A stretch of DNA of 39,677 bases, taken from positions 1 through 39,677 of the IMG/VR virus record IMGVR_UViG_3300028196_000030, one strand, 5' to 3'. A program made the translations under genes and the position numbers. The stretch is from a virus. Of this stretch, positions 31,875 to 39,677 are shown piece by piece. A model generated the notes under the pieces. The model saw nothing but the letters and a program-made list of their open reading frames with translations. It was not told the DNA's origin and did no database searches. Each line of letters begins with the position of its first letter. The first letter of the stretch is position 1.

Positions 31875-33983
31875 ATGCAAGCAATTATATTAGAAACCAA
31901 AATAAACAGTTTGATTAGAGAATCAGTCTTATTAAACGTAAGAGAAATTGAATTTAAACAAGTTTTAAAAGAAGTATATCCTTATTTTAAGCATGCAATA
32001 GATGAGGAAAATGCCAAGCTAAGAAAATATATGCTATCCGAAGGATATATTAGTCATTATGAGTATATGCTTAGTGAACAAAAGCAGTTAGAAGAAGGCT
32101 GGTTAGATGTCATGGCTGACGTAGGTATCACAGCCGGTCAAATGGTAGGTGGTTTTGTAGGTCAAGCAGCTGGTTTAGCAGGTGTTGTTAAATACACAAA
32201 AGATTTTATTGGTGTTGTTGATAAAGCTTTCTTAGAAATGGTAGGTCCGCTTTTAGGATTATTCTTTTCAATGCAAGCATTACTTTTTCCTATGCCGGCT
32301 GTAGGCACAATCAAAGGTATTCTTTTAGGTTTTTTCAAAGGCGTTGGCAACGTAATTAGTGGAGCTGGAGGACTTCTTGCAAGAGGAGTAACTGCCTTAC
32401 TTAGTAGGGGTCATGGATTTATCGGAAAGGCTATTGAAGTCTTAGGTAAAGCTCTGAAGGGAATAACCGCAGCGATTAAGGCTGGTGGTCCAACTATTAC
32501 TAAAATTGAAGGTAAAGTTGGTGGTAGTATGCTTTCCAAAGCAACGAAGGCCATGGGTACTGCTATGGAAAACTTTATGAAACGCCTTGGGATCCTTAAA
32601 GAAGGTTTAAAAAGTCTAGGAAAAAAAGATGTAAAAGAAGTTCCGGGTATGGTAAAAGATATTCTTACAAAAGCTTTTCAAACTGGAAAAGATAAATTAG
32701 ATGATGTTGCTAATGCAATGAAACAAACAAAAATTGGAAAAGCTGTCGTAGCAGCTAAAACTAAAGCAGGCGAAGCTGTACATAATGCTTTGAAAGGTAT
32801 GACACTTGGCGCAACTGACGATGTTGCAAAGGTATCATTAAAAGGATTGGTTTCAAAATCTGGTGAAGATTTATCAGGCTTTACAATAAAATCAATCGGT
32901 AAAGGGCGTATGTATATGGAGAAGGTAGATGACGCAGGCAAAATAACGTCAACGCTATATGTTTCAGCAGACACGACTGCTAAAATAATGGCAAAGAGTC
33001 CTGTTGTTAAGAAGTGGGTTGTATCAAACTTAGATGATACAGCAAAAACTGCTTTTAATAAGTCTTTCGGTGCAGCAACTAGTACAACAAAAACAATGAT
33101 GAAAGTAGGAAAAGATTCACTTAACGCTGCTAAAGGTAAGTTTGGAAAAATGATCGGTGATTCTTTTAAGCGAGTAAATGACTGGCTAGCGGAATGGATG
33201 TTTAAAAATCCAAAGAGTTTGGAAAGATTTGTAGGCAAAAAAATGACTTCTGATGCTTCCGGTGTTTCGTATATGTTTTTAGGTGCTAAAAACGGAAAAA
33301 TGGTCATGACAACAAATAAGACAGCTATTACAAGGGCAGAAGCAGCAGTTAAAGCGTCAAAGCAGGTTGGTAGTGATGCAATTAAAAAATCAGTATCTAC
33401 TGGAAAAAATATGGTGAAGACAGCCAGAGAGACATCTAAAGCGCATATTAAAACAGTTAGAGATCAATATGCAAAAAAAATAGCTGCAAAGGAAAAAGGT
33501 TTGGGCAAATTAAAGACAAAACAAGGTAAAGTCAACAGAAGAGAAGAGATCTCGAAGCTGAGGGCTGAAAGAGATAAGCAATTAGCTATATTAAAACAAC
33601 GCCAATCAGATCTAGTATCTGCAGCTAGAAAAGGAAGAGATGCATTTGAAAAGACAGCAAGATCACAAAAAGTTTTAAATGTAGGAAAGACTCAGCAAAA
33701 ACTCTCAAGTGCTAAGGGTGCAAAAGACACTGTTGAAGAATTTATTGTAACACCTGCTCAATTCTTTTCATCTTATGGTCATATGTGGTTCGGAACTGCA
33801 AAAACAGGCATAAAAAAAGCAACTGGGGTTGGAATGCCTGAATTCAACCAGTTTATTATTTATTTGCGTCACATATATCCGCCTAAAGCAGCAGCGGCTG
33901 ACATGATGAGAATTGTAGCAGCTTCCGGAAAGGATTCACGAATGATACCTGGTACGTACGGGCAACTTGAAATGCCTGATTAA
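31875..33983 (+). CDS. Large hydrophobic-helical protein, possible ejected virion protein
   Basis: This encodes 702 residues. The N terminus (MQAIILETKINSLIRESVLL) has IRE-S, loosely like the head tags but less typical. KQLEEGWLDV at 70-79 contains LEE-G, which fits the T4 prohead protease rule. Hydrophobic glycine-rich segments follow at about 83-105 and 122-165, long enough to span a membrane. The rest is Lys/Ala/Thr-rich and mostly helical, with a coiled coil around 510-590 (KEKGLGKLKTKQGKVNRREE). A conserved-looking C terminus has SYGHMWFGTAKTGIKK and FNQFIIYLRHIYPPKAA. I recognise no enzyme domain. The layout of membrane segments plus long helices suggests an internal ejection or pore protein. 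It lies between gp32 and uvsX, controlled by the hairpin just upstream. Confidence 0.7.
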   Translation: MQAIILETKINSLIRESVLLNVREIEFKQVLKEVYPYFKHAIDEENAKLRKYMLSEGYISHYEYMLSEQKQLEEGWLDVMADVGITAGQMVGGFVGQAAGLAGVVKYTKDFIGVVDKAFLEMVGPLLGLFFSMQALLFPMPAVGTIKGILLGFFKGVGNVISGAGGLLARGVTALLSRGHGFIGKAIEVLGKALKGITAAIKAGGPTITKIEGKVGGSMLSKATKAMGTAMENFMKRLGILKEGLKSLGKKDVKEVPGMVKDILTKAFQTGKDKLDDVANAMKQTKIGKAVVAAKTKAGEAVHNALKGMTLGATDDVAKVSLKGLVSKSGEDLSGFTIKSIGKGRMYMEKVDDAGKITSTLYVSADTTAKIMAKSPVVKKWVVSNLDDTAKTAFNKSFGAATSTTKTMMKVGKDSLNAAKGKFGKMIGDSFKRVNDWLAEWMFKNPKSLERFVGKKMTSDASGVSYMFLGAKNGKMVMTTNKTAITRAEAAVKASKQVGSDAIKKSVSTGKNMVKTARETSKAHIKTVRDQYAKKIAAKEKGLGKLKTKQGKVNRREEISKLRAERDKQLAILKQRQSDLVSAARKGRDAFEKTARSQKVLNVGKTQQKLSSAKGAKDTVEEFIVTPAQFFSSYGHMWFGTAKTGIKKATGVGMPEFNQFIIYLRHIYPPKAAAADMMRIVAASGKDSRMIPGTYGQLEMPD

Positions 33984-33987
33984 ATTA

Positions 33988-34038
33988 TTGTAAACTTCTT
34001 CTTTTTGAATTATAATAAAAAGTAAAAAAGGAGAAGAA
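33988..34038 (+). promoter_or_regulatory. uvsX promoter within an imperfect hairpin over the ribosome site
   Basis: TTGTAA (33988-33993) and TATAAT (34011-34016), spaced 17, match the gene 32 promoter exactly. Bases 33996-34006 can pair with 34026-34038, leaving GG of the ribosome site (AAGGAG, 34028-34033) as a bulge. RNA started at the promoter (near 34023) would lack the 5' strand. Confidence 0.6.
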
Positions 34039-34039
34039 T

Positions 34040-35194
34040 ATGTCAGGTGATAATTTTACTAAAGACTTAATTAAGTCGCTAAATAAAGAACAAGGATCAA
34101 GAGTTGCATACAATCTTTCTGTAGACGAAAGTCCAACGCATGTTAATCGCTGGATTAGTACAGGAAGTCAAATGTTAGATTACATATGCGCAAATCAAAA
34201 AGGAGGCGGGTTACCTGAAGGTAGAATTGTGGAAATATTTGGACCACCTTCAATTGGTAAATCACACATAGCAACCCAGATTGCAAGAAGCACACAACAG
34301 ATGGGAGGAATTATTGTATATATAGACACGGAAAATGCAACATCTGTTGATAATCTAAGAATGCTTGGTGTAGATGTTGCAACGCGATTTGTATACGTTG
34401 ATACACATTGTACAGAAGAAGTGCTTTCCATAGCAGAAAAAACTATTTTAAAGGCAAAAGCTATGGACAAGAATGTACCTGTGACCGTAATATGGGACTC
34501 AGTTGCAGCTACTTCTCCAAAAGCTGAATTGTTAGGTGATTATGACAAAGAAACAATCGGCCTTCAGGCCCGCGTGATATCTAAAGGCATGAGAAAAATA
34601 ACAGGTGTAATAGGTCAAACTAATAGTTTGTTTGTAATACTAAATCAAATTAGAACTAAAGTAGGTGTTATGTATGGCGACCCAACAACCACACCTGGCG
34701 GGAAAGCAATCCCATTTCATTCTTCAATAAGAATTAAGTTAGGTGCGGGCCAACAAATCAAAGACGGGGATGATGTAATTGGTATTAATGTATCAGCAAA
34801 AACAATTAAAAATAAAGTAGCTCCACCATTCCGCGTTGCTAAGTTTCAAATACATTTTGGAAAAGGAATTGTTGAGCATGAAGAGTTATTTGATTTGTTA
34901 AGAAAACATGGTGAAGAGATAATTAATAACAAGTCAATTAAGGTCGCAGGCAGTGGTCAATGGAAAAATTTCCAAGTTGTTTGTTGTGAGTCAGGCGAAG
35001 TCCTTATTGAGAAAAAATTTAGAAAAACGTCTTTCAATGAGTTAATGAAAGATCCTGATTATAAGCCTTACATCGATCAACTGGTAGAAAAAGCAATGGT
35101 AAAAGTTATGACATCAAATGAATCTGTTGACATAGACACTGAATCTTTAGTAGAGTTAGAAGCACTGCAACAGGAAATGTTTAATGGCGAATGA
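34040..35194 (+). CDS. uvsX: UvsX/RecA-like recombinase
   Basis: This encodes 384 residues, against 391 in T4 UvsX. AAGGAG lies six bases before the ATG. Walker A is GPPSIGKS at 68-75, Walker B is VTVIWDSVAA with D153, and a RecA-type ETIGLQARVISKGMRKI and LNQIR segment follow. The TTTPGGKAIPFHSSIRIKL block near 215-235 is the L2/ATP-cap region typical of RecA and UvsX. It forms filaments on gp32-coated DNA and carries out strand exchange for recombination-dependent replication and repair. The 3' end overlaps the next gene by 11 bases. Its promoter matches that of gene 32, so the two partner proteins are probably co-expressed. Confidence 0.95.
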   Translation: MSGDNFTKDLIKSLNKEQGSRVAYNLSVDESPTHVNRWISTGSQMLDYICANQKGGGLPEGRIVEIFGPPSIGKSHIATQIARSTQQMGGIIVYIDTENATSVDNLRMLGVDVATRFVYVDTHCTEEVLSIAEKTILKAKAMDKNVPVTVIWDSVAATSPKAELLGDYDKETIGLQARVISKGMRKITGVIGQTNSLFVILNQIRTKVGVMYGDPTTTPGGKAIPFHSSIRIKLGAGQQIKDGDDVIGINVSAKTIKNKVAPPFRVAKFQIHFGKGIVEHEELFDLLRKHGEEIINNKSIKVAGSGQWKNFQVVCCESGEVLIEKKFRKTSFNELMKDPDYKPYIDQLVEKAMVKVMTSNESVDIDTESLVELEALQQEMFNGE

Positions 35195-36140
35195 TCGCTG
35201 CCTGATTGTAGATGCTTATAATCTTTTTATCAGGCATTATGTCGCGAATCCAACAATGTCAAAAAACGGTGATCAAATCGGTGGTATTGTTGGATTTTAC
35301 AATAATTTAACAAAGCTTATTGACAAGACTAATGCAAAAGATGTATATGTTATTTGGGAAGGAGGAGGCTCTGTTAGAAAAAAGAACATATACACAAACT
35401 ACAAAAGGCAGTCTCGTCCTGTAAAGTTAAACAGATACTATGAAGACATACCTGACACATTACAAAACAGAAATTATCAAATCAAAACACTAATTAAATT
35501 TCTTGATAACTTTCCTGTGACTCAGTTATACGTAGAAGGTTCTGAAGCTGATGATGTTATTGGATACCTATGTAAATATCGGTTTAAAACCAGACCTAAG
35601 GTTATCCTCTCGTCAGATCATGACTATTATCAATTACTTAATAAATTAACGATTATTTATTCTCCTACACTTAAATCTTTTGTTGATGAAAAGTTTGTAA
35701 TTAATAAGTTTGGAATACATCCAGACAATTTTGCATTAGCTAAAGCAATCGTCGGAGACAATTCAGATAATATACCAGGTGTACCTGGAGCCGGCTTCAA
35801 AACTTTGGTAAAAGAATACGGTCATTTATTTCAAAAACCTGATTTTGATTCAAACCGCTATCAACTCTTTGTAGAAAATGCTGCAAATATGGAGAATTCA
35901 AAAAAGAAAATTTATAAATCGATAAAAGAAAATAAAGATATGATTGAAAGAAATTTTAAATTAATTAATTTAGATGTAGGTAATTTGGCTCATTACCAAA
36001 TAAACAAGATTGAACAAAAACTTGAAAATAATGAAAAAACATATAATAATATAAACATACATAAACTACTAAATGAGAATGCTATTAATAGCATTGATAT
36101 ATACAATACAAAAATAATTTACAATAGACTATTGAGGTAA
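35184..36140 (+). CDS. rnh: RNase H / 5'-3' exonuclease (FEN family)
   Basis: This encodes 318 residues, against 305 in T4 RNase H. AGGAAA precedes the ATG, which lies inside the end of uvsX. The FEN nuclease motifs are in order: CLIVDAYNLFIRHY, YVIWEGGGSVRKK, VEGSEADDVIGYL, ILSSDHDYYQLL, and VGDNSDNIPGVPGAGFKT (metal-binding Asp cluster plus helix-hairpin-helix). It removes RNA primers and flaps from lagging-strand fragments and works with gp32. The C-terminal 80 residues are Asn/Lys-rich and less conserved. The ribosome may reinitiate from uvsX because of the 11-base overlap. Confidence 0.92.
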   Translation: MANDRCLIVDAYNLFIRHYVANPTMSKNGDQIGGIVGFYNNLTKLIDKTNAKDVYVIWEGGGSVRKKNIYTNYKRQSRPVKLNRYYEDIPDTLQNRNYQIKTLIKFLDNFPVTQLYVEGSEADDVIGYLCKYRFKTRPKVILSSDHDYYQLLNKLTIIYSPTLKSFVDEKFVINKFGIHPDNFALAKAIVGDNSDNIPGVPGAGFKTLVKEYGHLFQKPDFDSNRYQLFVENAANMENSKKKIYKSIKENKDMIERNFKLINLDVGNLAHYQINKIEQKLENNEKTYNNINIHKLLNENAINSIDIYNTKIIYNRLLR

Positions 36141-36142
36141 TA

Positions 36143-37531
36143 ATGAACATGTCCCCCAACCATGTTGAAAGCTATTTTTCTAAATACGGCCGCCCGTTTC
36201 AAGAAAAGATATTTCAAGCAATGCTAACAGACTCAAATTGGGCTGCCCAAATGATAGAAGTCATGACCCCGGAATACTTTGAGTTAAAATACTTATCGTA
36301 TCTTTGCGATCGACATTTTGGCTTTTATCATAAATACAAGAATTTTCCTACATTACAATTGCTAGCGTCTATTATAAGAGATGAATTATCTTCTGGTGAT
36401 GATGTTATTTTAAGAGAACAAGTTGTTGAATTTCTTTCAAGAGTTAAACATGCGCCCAATCAAGGCGATTTAGAGTACGTAAAAGAAAAAACTCTTGATT
36501 TCTGCAAAAAACAAGTGTTAAAACAAGCTTTAGAAGACTGTGTTAAAGCAATTACAGCAGAAAATTACGATTCAGTCCTTAGTATTATGAAAGATGCTGT
36601 TTCAAAAGGTACACCTGCAACTATTGGTCATGACTTTTTTGAAGATTACGAAGCTCGTTTTACACGATTACTCCGTGTATGCAGCCCTACCGGTCTTGAT
36701 CAATTAGACAAAAAAGAAGTATTGAATGGTGGTTTGGCTAAGGGTGAAATTGGAATTGTAATAGCACCTACTGGCGTTGGTAAATCTCATTGGCTAGTTC
36801 ACGTTGGAGCTGAAGCTCTTAAGCGCGGTAAAAATGTTTTACACTATACGTTCGAACTAACAGAAACTGCTGTAGGTGTTCGATATGACAGTCATCTTTG
36901 CGGAATTGATTCAACAAATGTGCCTGACAAAAAAGATGAAATTTTAACAAGATATGAAGAAAACGACTATGGTAGATTGATAATTAAAGAATACCCAACA
37001 GGCTCAGCGAGTATTATCACTATTAAGAATCATTTAGAAAAATTAGCAATGAAAGATTTCAAACCCGGTTTGATTGTAATTGACTATGCTGATATTATGC
37101 GATCAACTCGTCAATATGATTCTTTACGCCATGAGCTTAAATTAATATATGAAGAATTAAGAAATTTAGCTATGGAGTTAGGTATTCCAATTTGGACCGC
37201 TTCACAAGCAAATAGAGAAGCCTCTGATAAAGAAGTAGTAGGTTTAAGTAATATGTCTGAAGCTTATAGCAAGGCTATGGTAGCAGACGTTGTTATTTCA
37301 ATATCACGCAAACAATTAGAAAAAGCGACAGGAGCCGCACGCCTGTTTGTAGCAAAAAATAGAGCGGGTCAAGATGGATTACTTTTCCCAATCAGAATTG
37401 ATACAGCTAGGAGTCATTTTGAAATAATTGATGACCCTAATTCACTTTCTGTATTGGACATGGTAGAATCCTCAAACACAGGCACCAAAGACATGCTTAA
37501 GTCTAAGTGGAAAGAAATAACAGGAAAATAA
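36143..37531 (+). CDS. 41: Replicative DNA helicase gp41 (DnaB family)
   Basis: This encodes 462 residues, against 475 in T4 gp41. GAGGT precedes the ATG, and a second ATG two codons later is also possible. The N-terminal helical domain (about 1-150) is followed by the RecA-like motor: Walker A APTGVGKS at 208-215, Walker B LIVIDYADIM with D314, then IPIWTASQANREASDK (motif H3-like sensor) and VAKNRAGQDG (arginine-finger region). It unwinds DNA as a hexamer ahead of the fork and supports primase. It lies two bases after the rnh stop and 18 bases before the reductase gene, so replication and nucleotide supply are co-transcribed. Confidence 0.95.
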   Translation: MNMSPNHVESYFSKYGRPFQEKIFQAMLTDSNWAAQMIEVMTPEYFELKYLSYLCDRHFGFYHKYKNFPTLQLLASIIRDELSSGDDVILREQVVEFLSRVKHAPNQGDLEYVKEKTLDFCKKQVLKQALEDCVKAITAENYDSVLSIMKDAVSKGTPATIGHDFFEDYEARFTRLLRVCSPTGLDQLDKKEVLNGGLAKGEIGIVIAPTGVGKSHWLVHVGAEALKRGKNVLHYTFELTETAVGVRYDSHLCGIDSTNVPDKKDEILTRYEENDYGRLIIKEYPTGSASIITIKNHLEKLAMKDFKPGLIVIDYADIMRSTRQYDSLRHELKLIYEELRNLAMELGIPIWTASQANREASDKEVVGLSNMSEAYSKAMVADVVISISRKQLEKATGAARLFVAKNRAGQDGLLFPIRIDTARSHFEIIDDPNSLSVLDMVESSNTGTKDMLKSKWKEITGK

Positions 37532-37549
37532 AACTTATCGGAGAAATAA

Positions 37550-39677
37550 ATGTACGACTATAGTGAAGTGTACCAAGCTAGTCTTGAGTACTTCAATGGA
37601 GATGAATTAGCGGCTAGCGTGTTTGCCGGAAAATATGCCTTACAAGATGCAGAAGGTAATTATTTAGAAAAAACACCAAATGATATGCATAAAAGATTAG
37701 CAAAAGAATTTGCAAGAATTGAAAAGAAATATCCAAACCCAATGAATAGGCATGAAATATTTAGTCTGCTAAAAGATTTTAAATATATTGTACCTCAAGG
37801 TTCTCCAATGAGTGGCATTGGCAATAAGTCAAAAATACAGTCATTGTCTAATTGTTTTGTAATACAAGCTCCTTATGATAGTTACGCAGGTATTTTAACA
37901 ACAGATCAAGAACAAGTTCAGATTATGAAGCGCCGAGGTGGCGTAGGATTTGATGTTTCTACAATTCGTCCAAAAGGTTTGACTACTTCAAACGCAGCAA
38001 AAACAACTGACGGCATAGAAGTATTCATGGAAAGGTTTTCTAATTCGTGCCGTGAAGTCGCTCAAGGCGGACGCCGCGGCGCTTTAATGTTGTCTATCTC
38101 AGTGCACCACCCACAAGTTATGGATTTTATTAAGATTAAACGAGATCTTAAAAAGGTAACAGGCGCAAACATATCAGTACGTGTGACAGATGAGTTTATG
38201 AATGCAGTAAAGTATGATGACCATTATCAGCTTCGCTGGCCAGTAGAAAGCATTGCTGAGGGTGGAGGTATACCTGAAGTTGAAGAACAAGCTTTAGCAA
38301 AAGAAGTTTGGAATGCGCTGATCGAATCAGCACACACATCAGCTGAACCTGGTATTTTGTTTTGGGATACTGCAAAAAGTAATACACCGTCTGACATTTA
38401 TGAAGATCAAGGTTTTGGATCAGTTTCTACTAATCCTTGTGGTGAAATTATACTTTCCCCGTACGACTCATGTCGTCTTATGCTTGTTAATCTTACCTCA
38501 TTTGTTCAAAATGCTTGGACACAAGAAGCTTATTTTGAATGGAGTAAATTTGCTGAAGTCGTTCAAAAAGCACAAAGACTTATGGATGACATGATTGACT
38601 TAGAGCTCGAACAAATTGACAAGATAATGGAAAAGATAAAATCAGACCCAGAGCCCGAAGCTGTTAAAGAAACTGAACTTAAGCTATGGCATAAAATTAA
38701 GCGTGCAGCTGGTGTAGGTAGAAGAACAGGTTTAGGAATAACTGGCTTAGGTGATTGCATTGCAATGCTAAATCAACAATATGGTGACATGGAATCAATT
38801 ACAACAACAGAAGAAATTTATAAATGGTTAGCCCAAAACTCTTACGAATCTTCAATACAATTGGCAAAAGAACGTGGAGCATTTACTTGCTGGGACTATG
38901 AAAAAGAAGAAGATCATCCATTTCTTCAACGAATAATTTCAAGCCTATTGCCTAAACGTCAAGAAGACTATAAAAAATATGGTCGTCGAAACATCGCAAA
39001 TACAACAACAGCGCCTGCAGGATCTGTTTCATGTTTGACACAAACAACGAGTGGTATTGAACCAGCTTTTATGCTTTATTACAAACGTCGCAAGAAGGTC
39101 CAAAATGATGAAGAAGTGACTTTTGTTGATGACTTAGGTGATAAATGGACAGAGTACCTTGTGTATCACCATAAGTTTAAAGAGTGGATGGAATTTAACG
39201 CTGAATGTGAATGGCAAACAGATGATAATCCTGAAAATGCAGTTTCGCATAGCCCATATGCTGATGCAACTGCAAATGAGATTAATTGGGTAGCAAAAGT
39301 AGAACTTCAAGCAGCAGCACAAAAATGGGTATGTCATGCCATTTCTAACACAACAAACTTACCTGCTGATGTTGATGTAGAAACTGTTAAAAACGTATAT
39401 ATGAAAGGATGGGAAACCGGTTGTAAGGGAATAACAGTCTATCGCGATGGTTCTCGTTCTGGAGTGCTTGTAGCTGCTGATGAAAAGAAAGAAACTAAAT
39501 TCGAACAGCGACAGGCTCCAAAGCGACCAGAAGTTTTAGAATGCGACATCTTTCATACAAGTGTCAAAGGAGAACGCTGGGTAGTCATGGTAGGCCTTTT
39601 GGAAGGAAAGCCTTATGAGGTATTAGGCGGCGAAGCAAACCAAATAGAAATACCACGCAAGTACAATAAAGGCACAC
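37550..39677 (+). CDS. nrdJ: Class II (B12-dependent) ribonucleotide reductase, 3' end outside window
   Basis: The ATG follows GGAGAAA; 709 codons are visible without a stop. Motifs include VPQGSPMSGIGN, SLSNCFVI with C102, then EQVQIMKRRGGVGFDVSTIR and REVAQGGRRGALMLSISVHH. The radical-site triad is TNPCGEI (N295, C297, E299). Later come NIANTTTAPAGSVSCLTQTT, GWETGCKGITVYRDGSRSG, and a C-terminal domain starting RPEVLECDIFHTSVKGERWV that follows the catalytic barrel in NrdJ-type enzymes. The enzyme reduces ribonucleotides to deoxyribonucleotides using adenosylcobalamin, so it needs no oxygen and no small subunit. No intein or intron is visible in this part. Confidence 0.93.
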   Translation, partial: MYDYSEVYQASLEYFNGDELAASVFAGKYALQDAEGNYLEKTPNDMHKRLAKEFARIEKKYPNPMNRHEIFSLLKDFKYIVPQGSPMSGIGNKSKIQSLSNCFVIQAPYDSYAGILTTDQEQVQIMKRRGGVGFDVSTIRPKGLTTSNAAKTTDGIEVFMERFSNSCREVAQGGRRGALMLSISVHHPQVMDFIKIKRDLKKVTGANISVRVTDEFMNAVKYDDHYQLRWPVESIAEGGGIPEVEEQALAKEVWNALIESAHTSAEPGILFWDTAKSNTPSDIYEDQGFGSVSTNPCGEIILSPYDSCRLMLVNLTSFVQNAWTQEAYFEWSKFAEVVQKAQRLMDDMIDLELEQIDKIMEKIKSDPEPEAVKETELKLWHKIKRAAGVGRRTGLGITGLGDCIAMLNQQYGDMESITTTEEIYKWLAQNSYESSIQLAKERGAFTCWDYEKEEDHPFLQRIISSLLPKRQEDYKKYGRRNIANTTTAPAGSVSCLTQTTSGIEPAFMLYYKRRKKVQNDEEVTFVDDLGDKWTEYLVYHHKFKEWMEFNAECEWQTDDNPENAVSHSPYADATANEINWVAKVELQAAAQKWVCHAISNTTNLPADVDVETVKNVYMKGWETGCKGITVYRDGSRSGVLVAADEKKETKFEQRQAPKRPEVLECDIFHTSVKGERWVVMVGLLEGKPYEVLGGEANQIEIPRKYNKGT

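Noticed and set aside
32678-33307. A 209-codon minus-strand frame inside the 702-residue gene
   Set aside because: It is an antisense shadow of Ala/Lys-rich coding sequence with no ribosome site or promoter.
1-39677. CRISPR arrays, insertion sequences, tRNA genes, attachment sites and replication origin
   Set aside because: I looked for direct repeat arrays, transposase motifs and cloverleaf patterns in the intergenic gaps and found none; the gaps are all under about 150 bases and are accounted for by promoters, hairpins and leaders.

Overview
This window looks like part of the genome of a large contractile-tailed (T4-like, myovirus) bacteriophage. It is visibly AT-rich, tightly packed and almost entirely on the + strand. 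The identification rests on a recognisable series of T4-type genes: major capsid protein gp23 (cut by the window start), neck and tail-completion candidates gp13, gp14 and gp15, two tandem tail sheath genes (gp18 type), tail tube gp19, a gp26-like baseplate or tail chaperone protein, a tape-measure candidate, several large baseplate proteins, then ssDNA-binding protein gp32, UvsX recombinase, RNase H/5' exonuclease, gp41 helicase and a class II (B12-dependent) ribonucleotide reductase cut by the window end. The class II reductase and several small families resemble, from memory, marine pelagic phages. The host cannot be read from the sequence.

Layout. 1-1149 is the capsid gene, closed by a strong terminator. 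1217-6829 is an accessory block of small genes. Eight of them share a short N-terminal signature, roughly M-K-[IL]-T-R-x-x-L-R-x-L-[IL]-x-E-[ASE]. It looks like the capsid-targeting sequence of T4 internal head proteins and ends at a plausible prohead-protease site. The bodies behind this tag are very diverse: a His/Cys-rich protein, very basic proteins, a four-Cys HiPIP/zinc-like protein, an HNH nuclease, a protein interrupted by an in-frame UGA, and a very acidic protein. The same block holds the only convincing minus-strand gene, an HExxH-like protein. 6914-17130 is neck, tail completion, double sheath and tube. 17199-28405 is the chaperone, tape measure and baseplate module, with a probable recoding event at the end of the gp26-like gene. 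28443-29456 encodes a miniature family A DNA polymerase-like protein behind an exact T4 late promoter. 29470-30897 and 31875-33983 encode two unrecognised helical, partly hydrophobic proteins that may be virion components. 31000-39677 is the replication, recombination and nucleotide-metabolism module.

Regulation. At least four gene starts (1918, 28443, 31875, 34040) sit on or beside the 3' arm of an RNA hairpin, and a promoter-like element lies inside or on the 5' arm of that hairpin. In T4, genes e, soc, 49 and I-TevI are known to use this arrangement: read-through RNA hides the start site and RNA from the internal promoter exposes it. Intrinsic terminators follow the genes expected to be expressed most strongly (capsid, a candidate virion protein, tail tube, gp32) and usually abut the next ribosome-binding site, so they probably set expression ratios by partial read-through.

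The best candidates for something undescribed are the expanded tagged internal-protein cassette, the late-expressed mini polymerase, and the hairpin-nested promoters.
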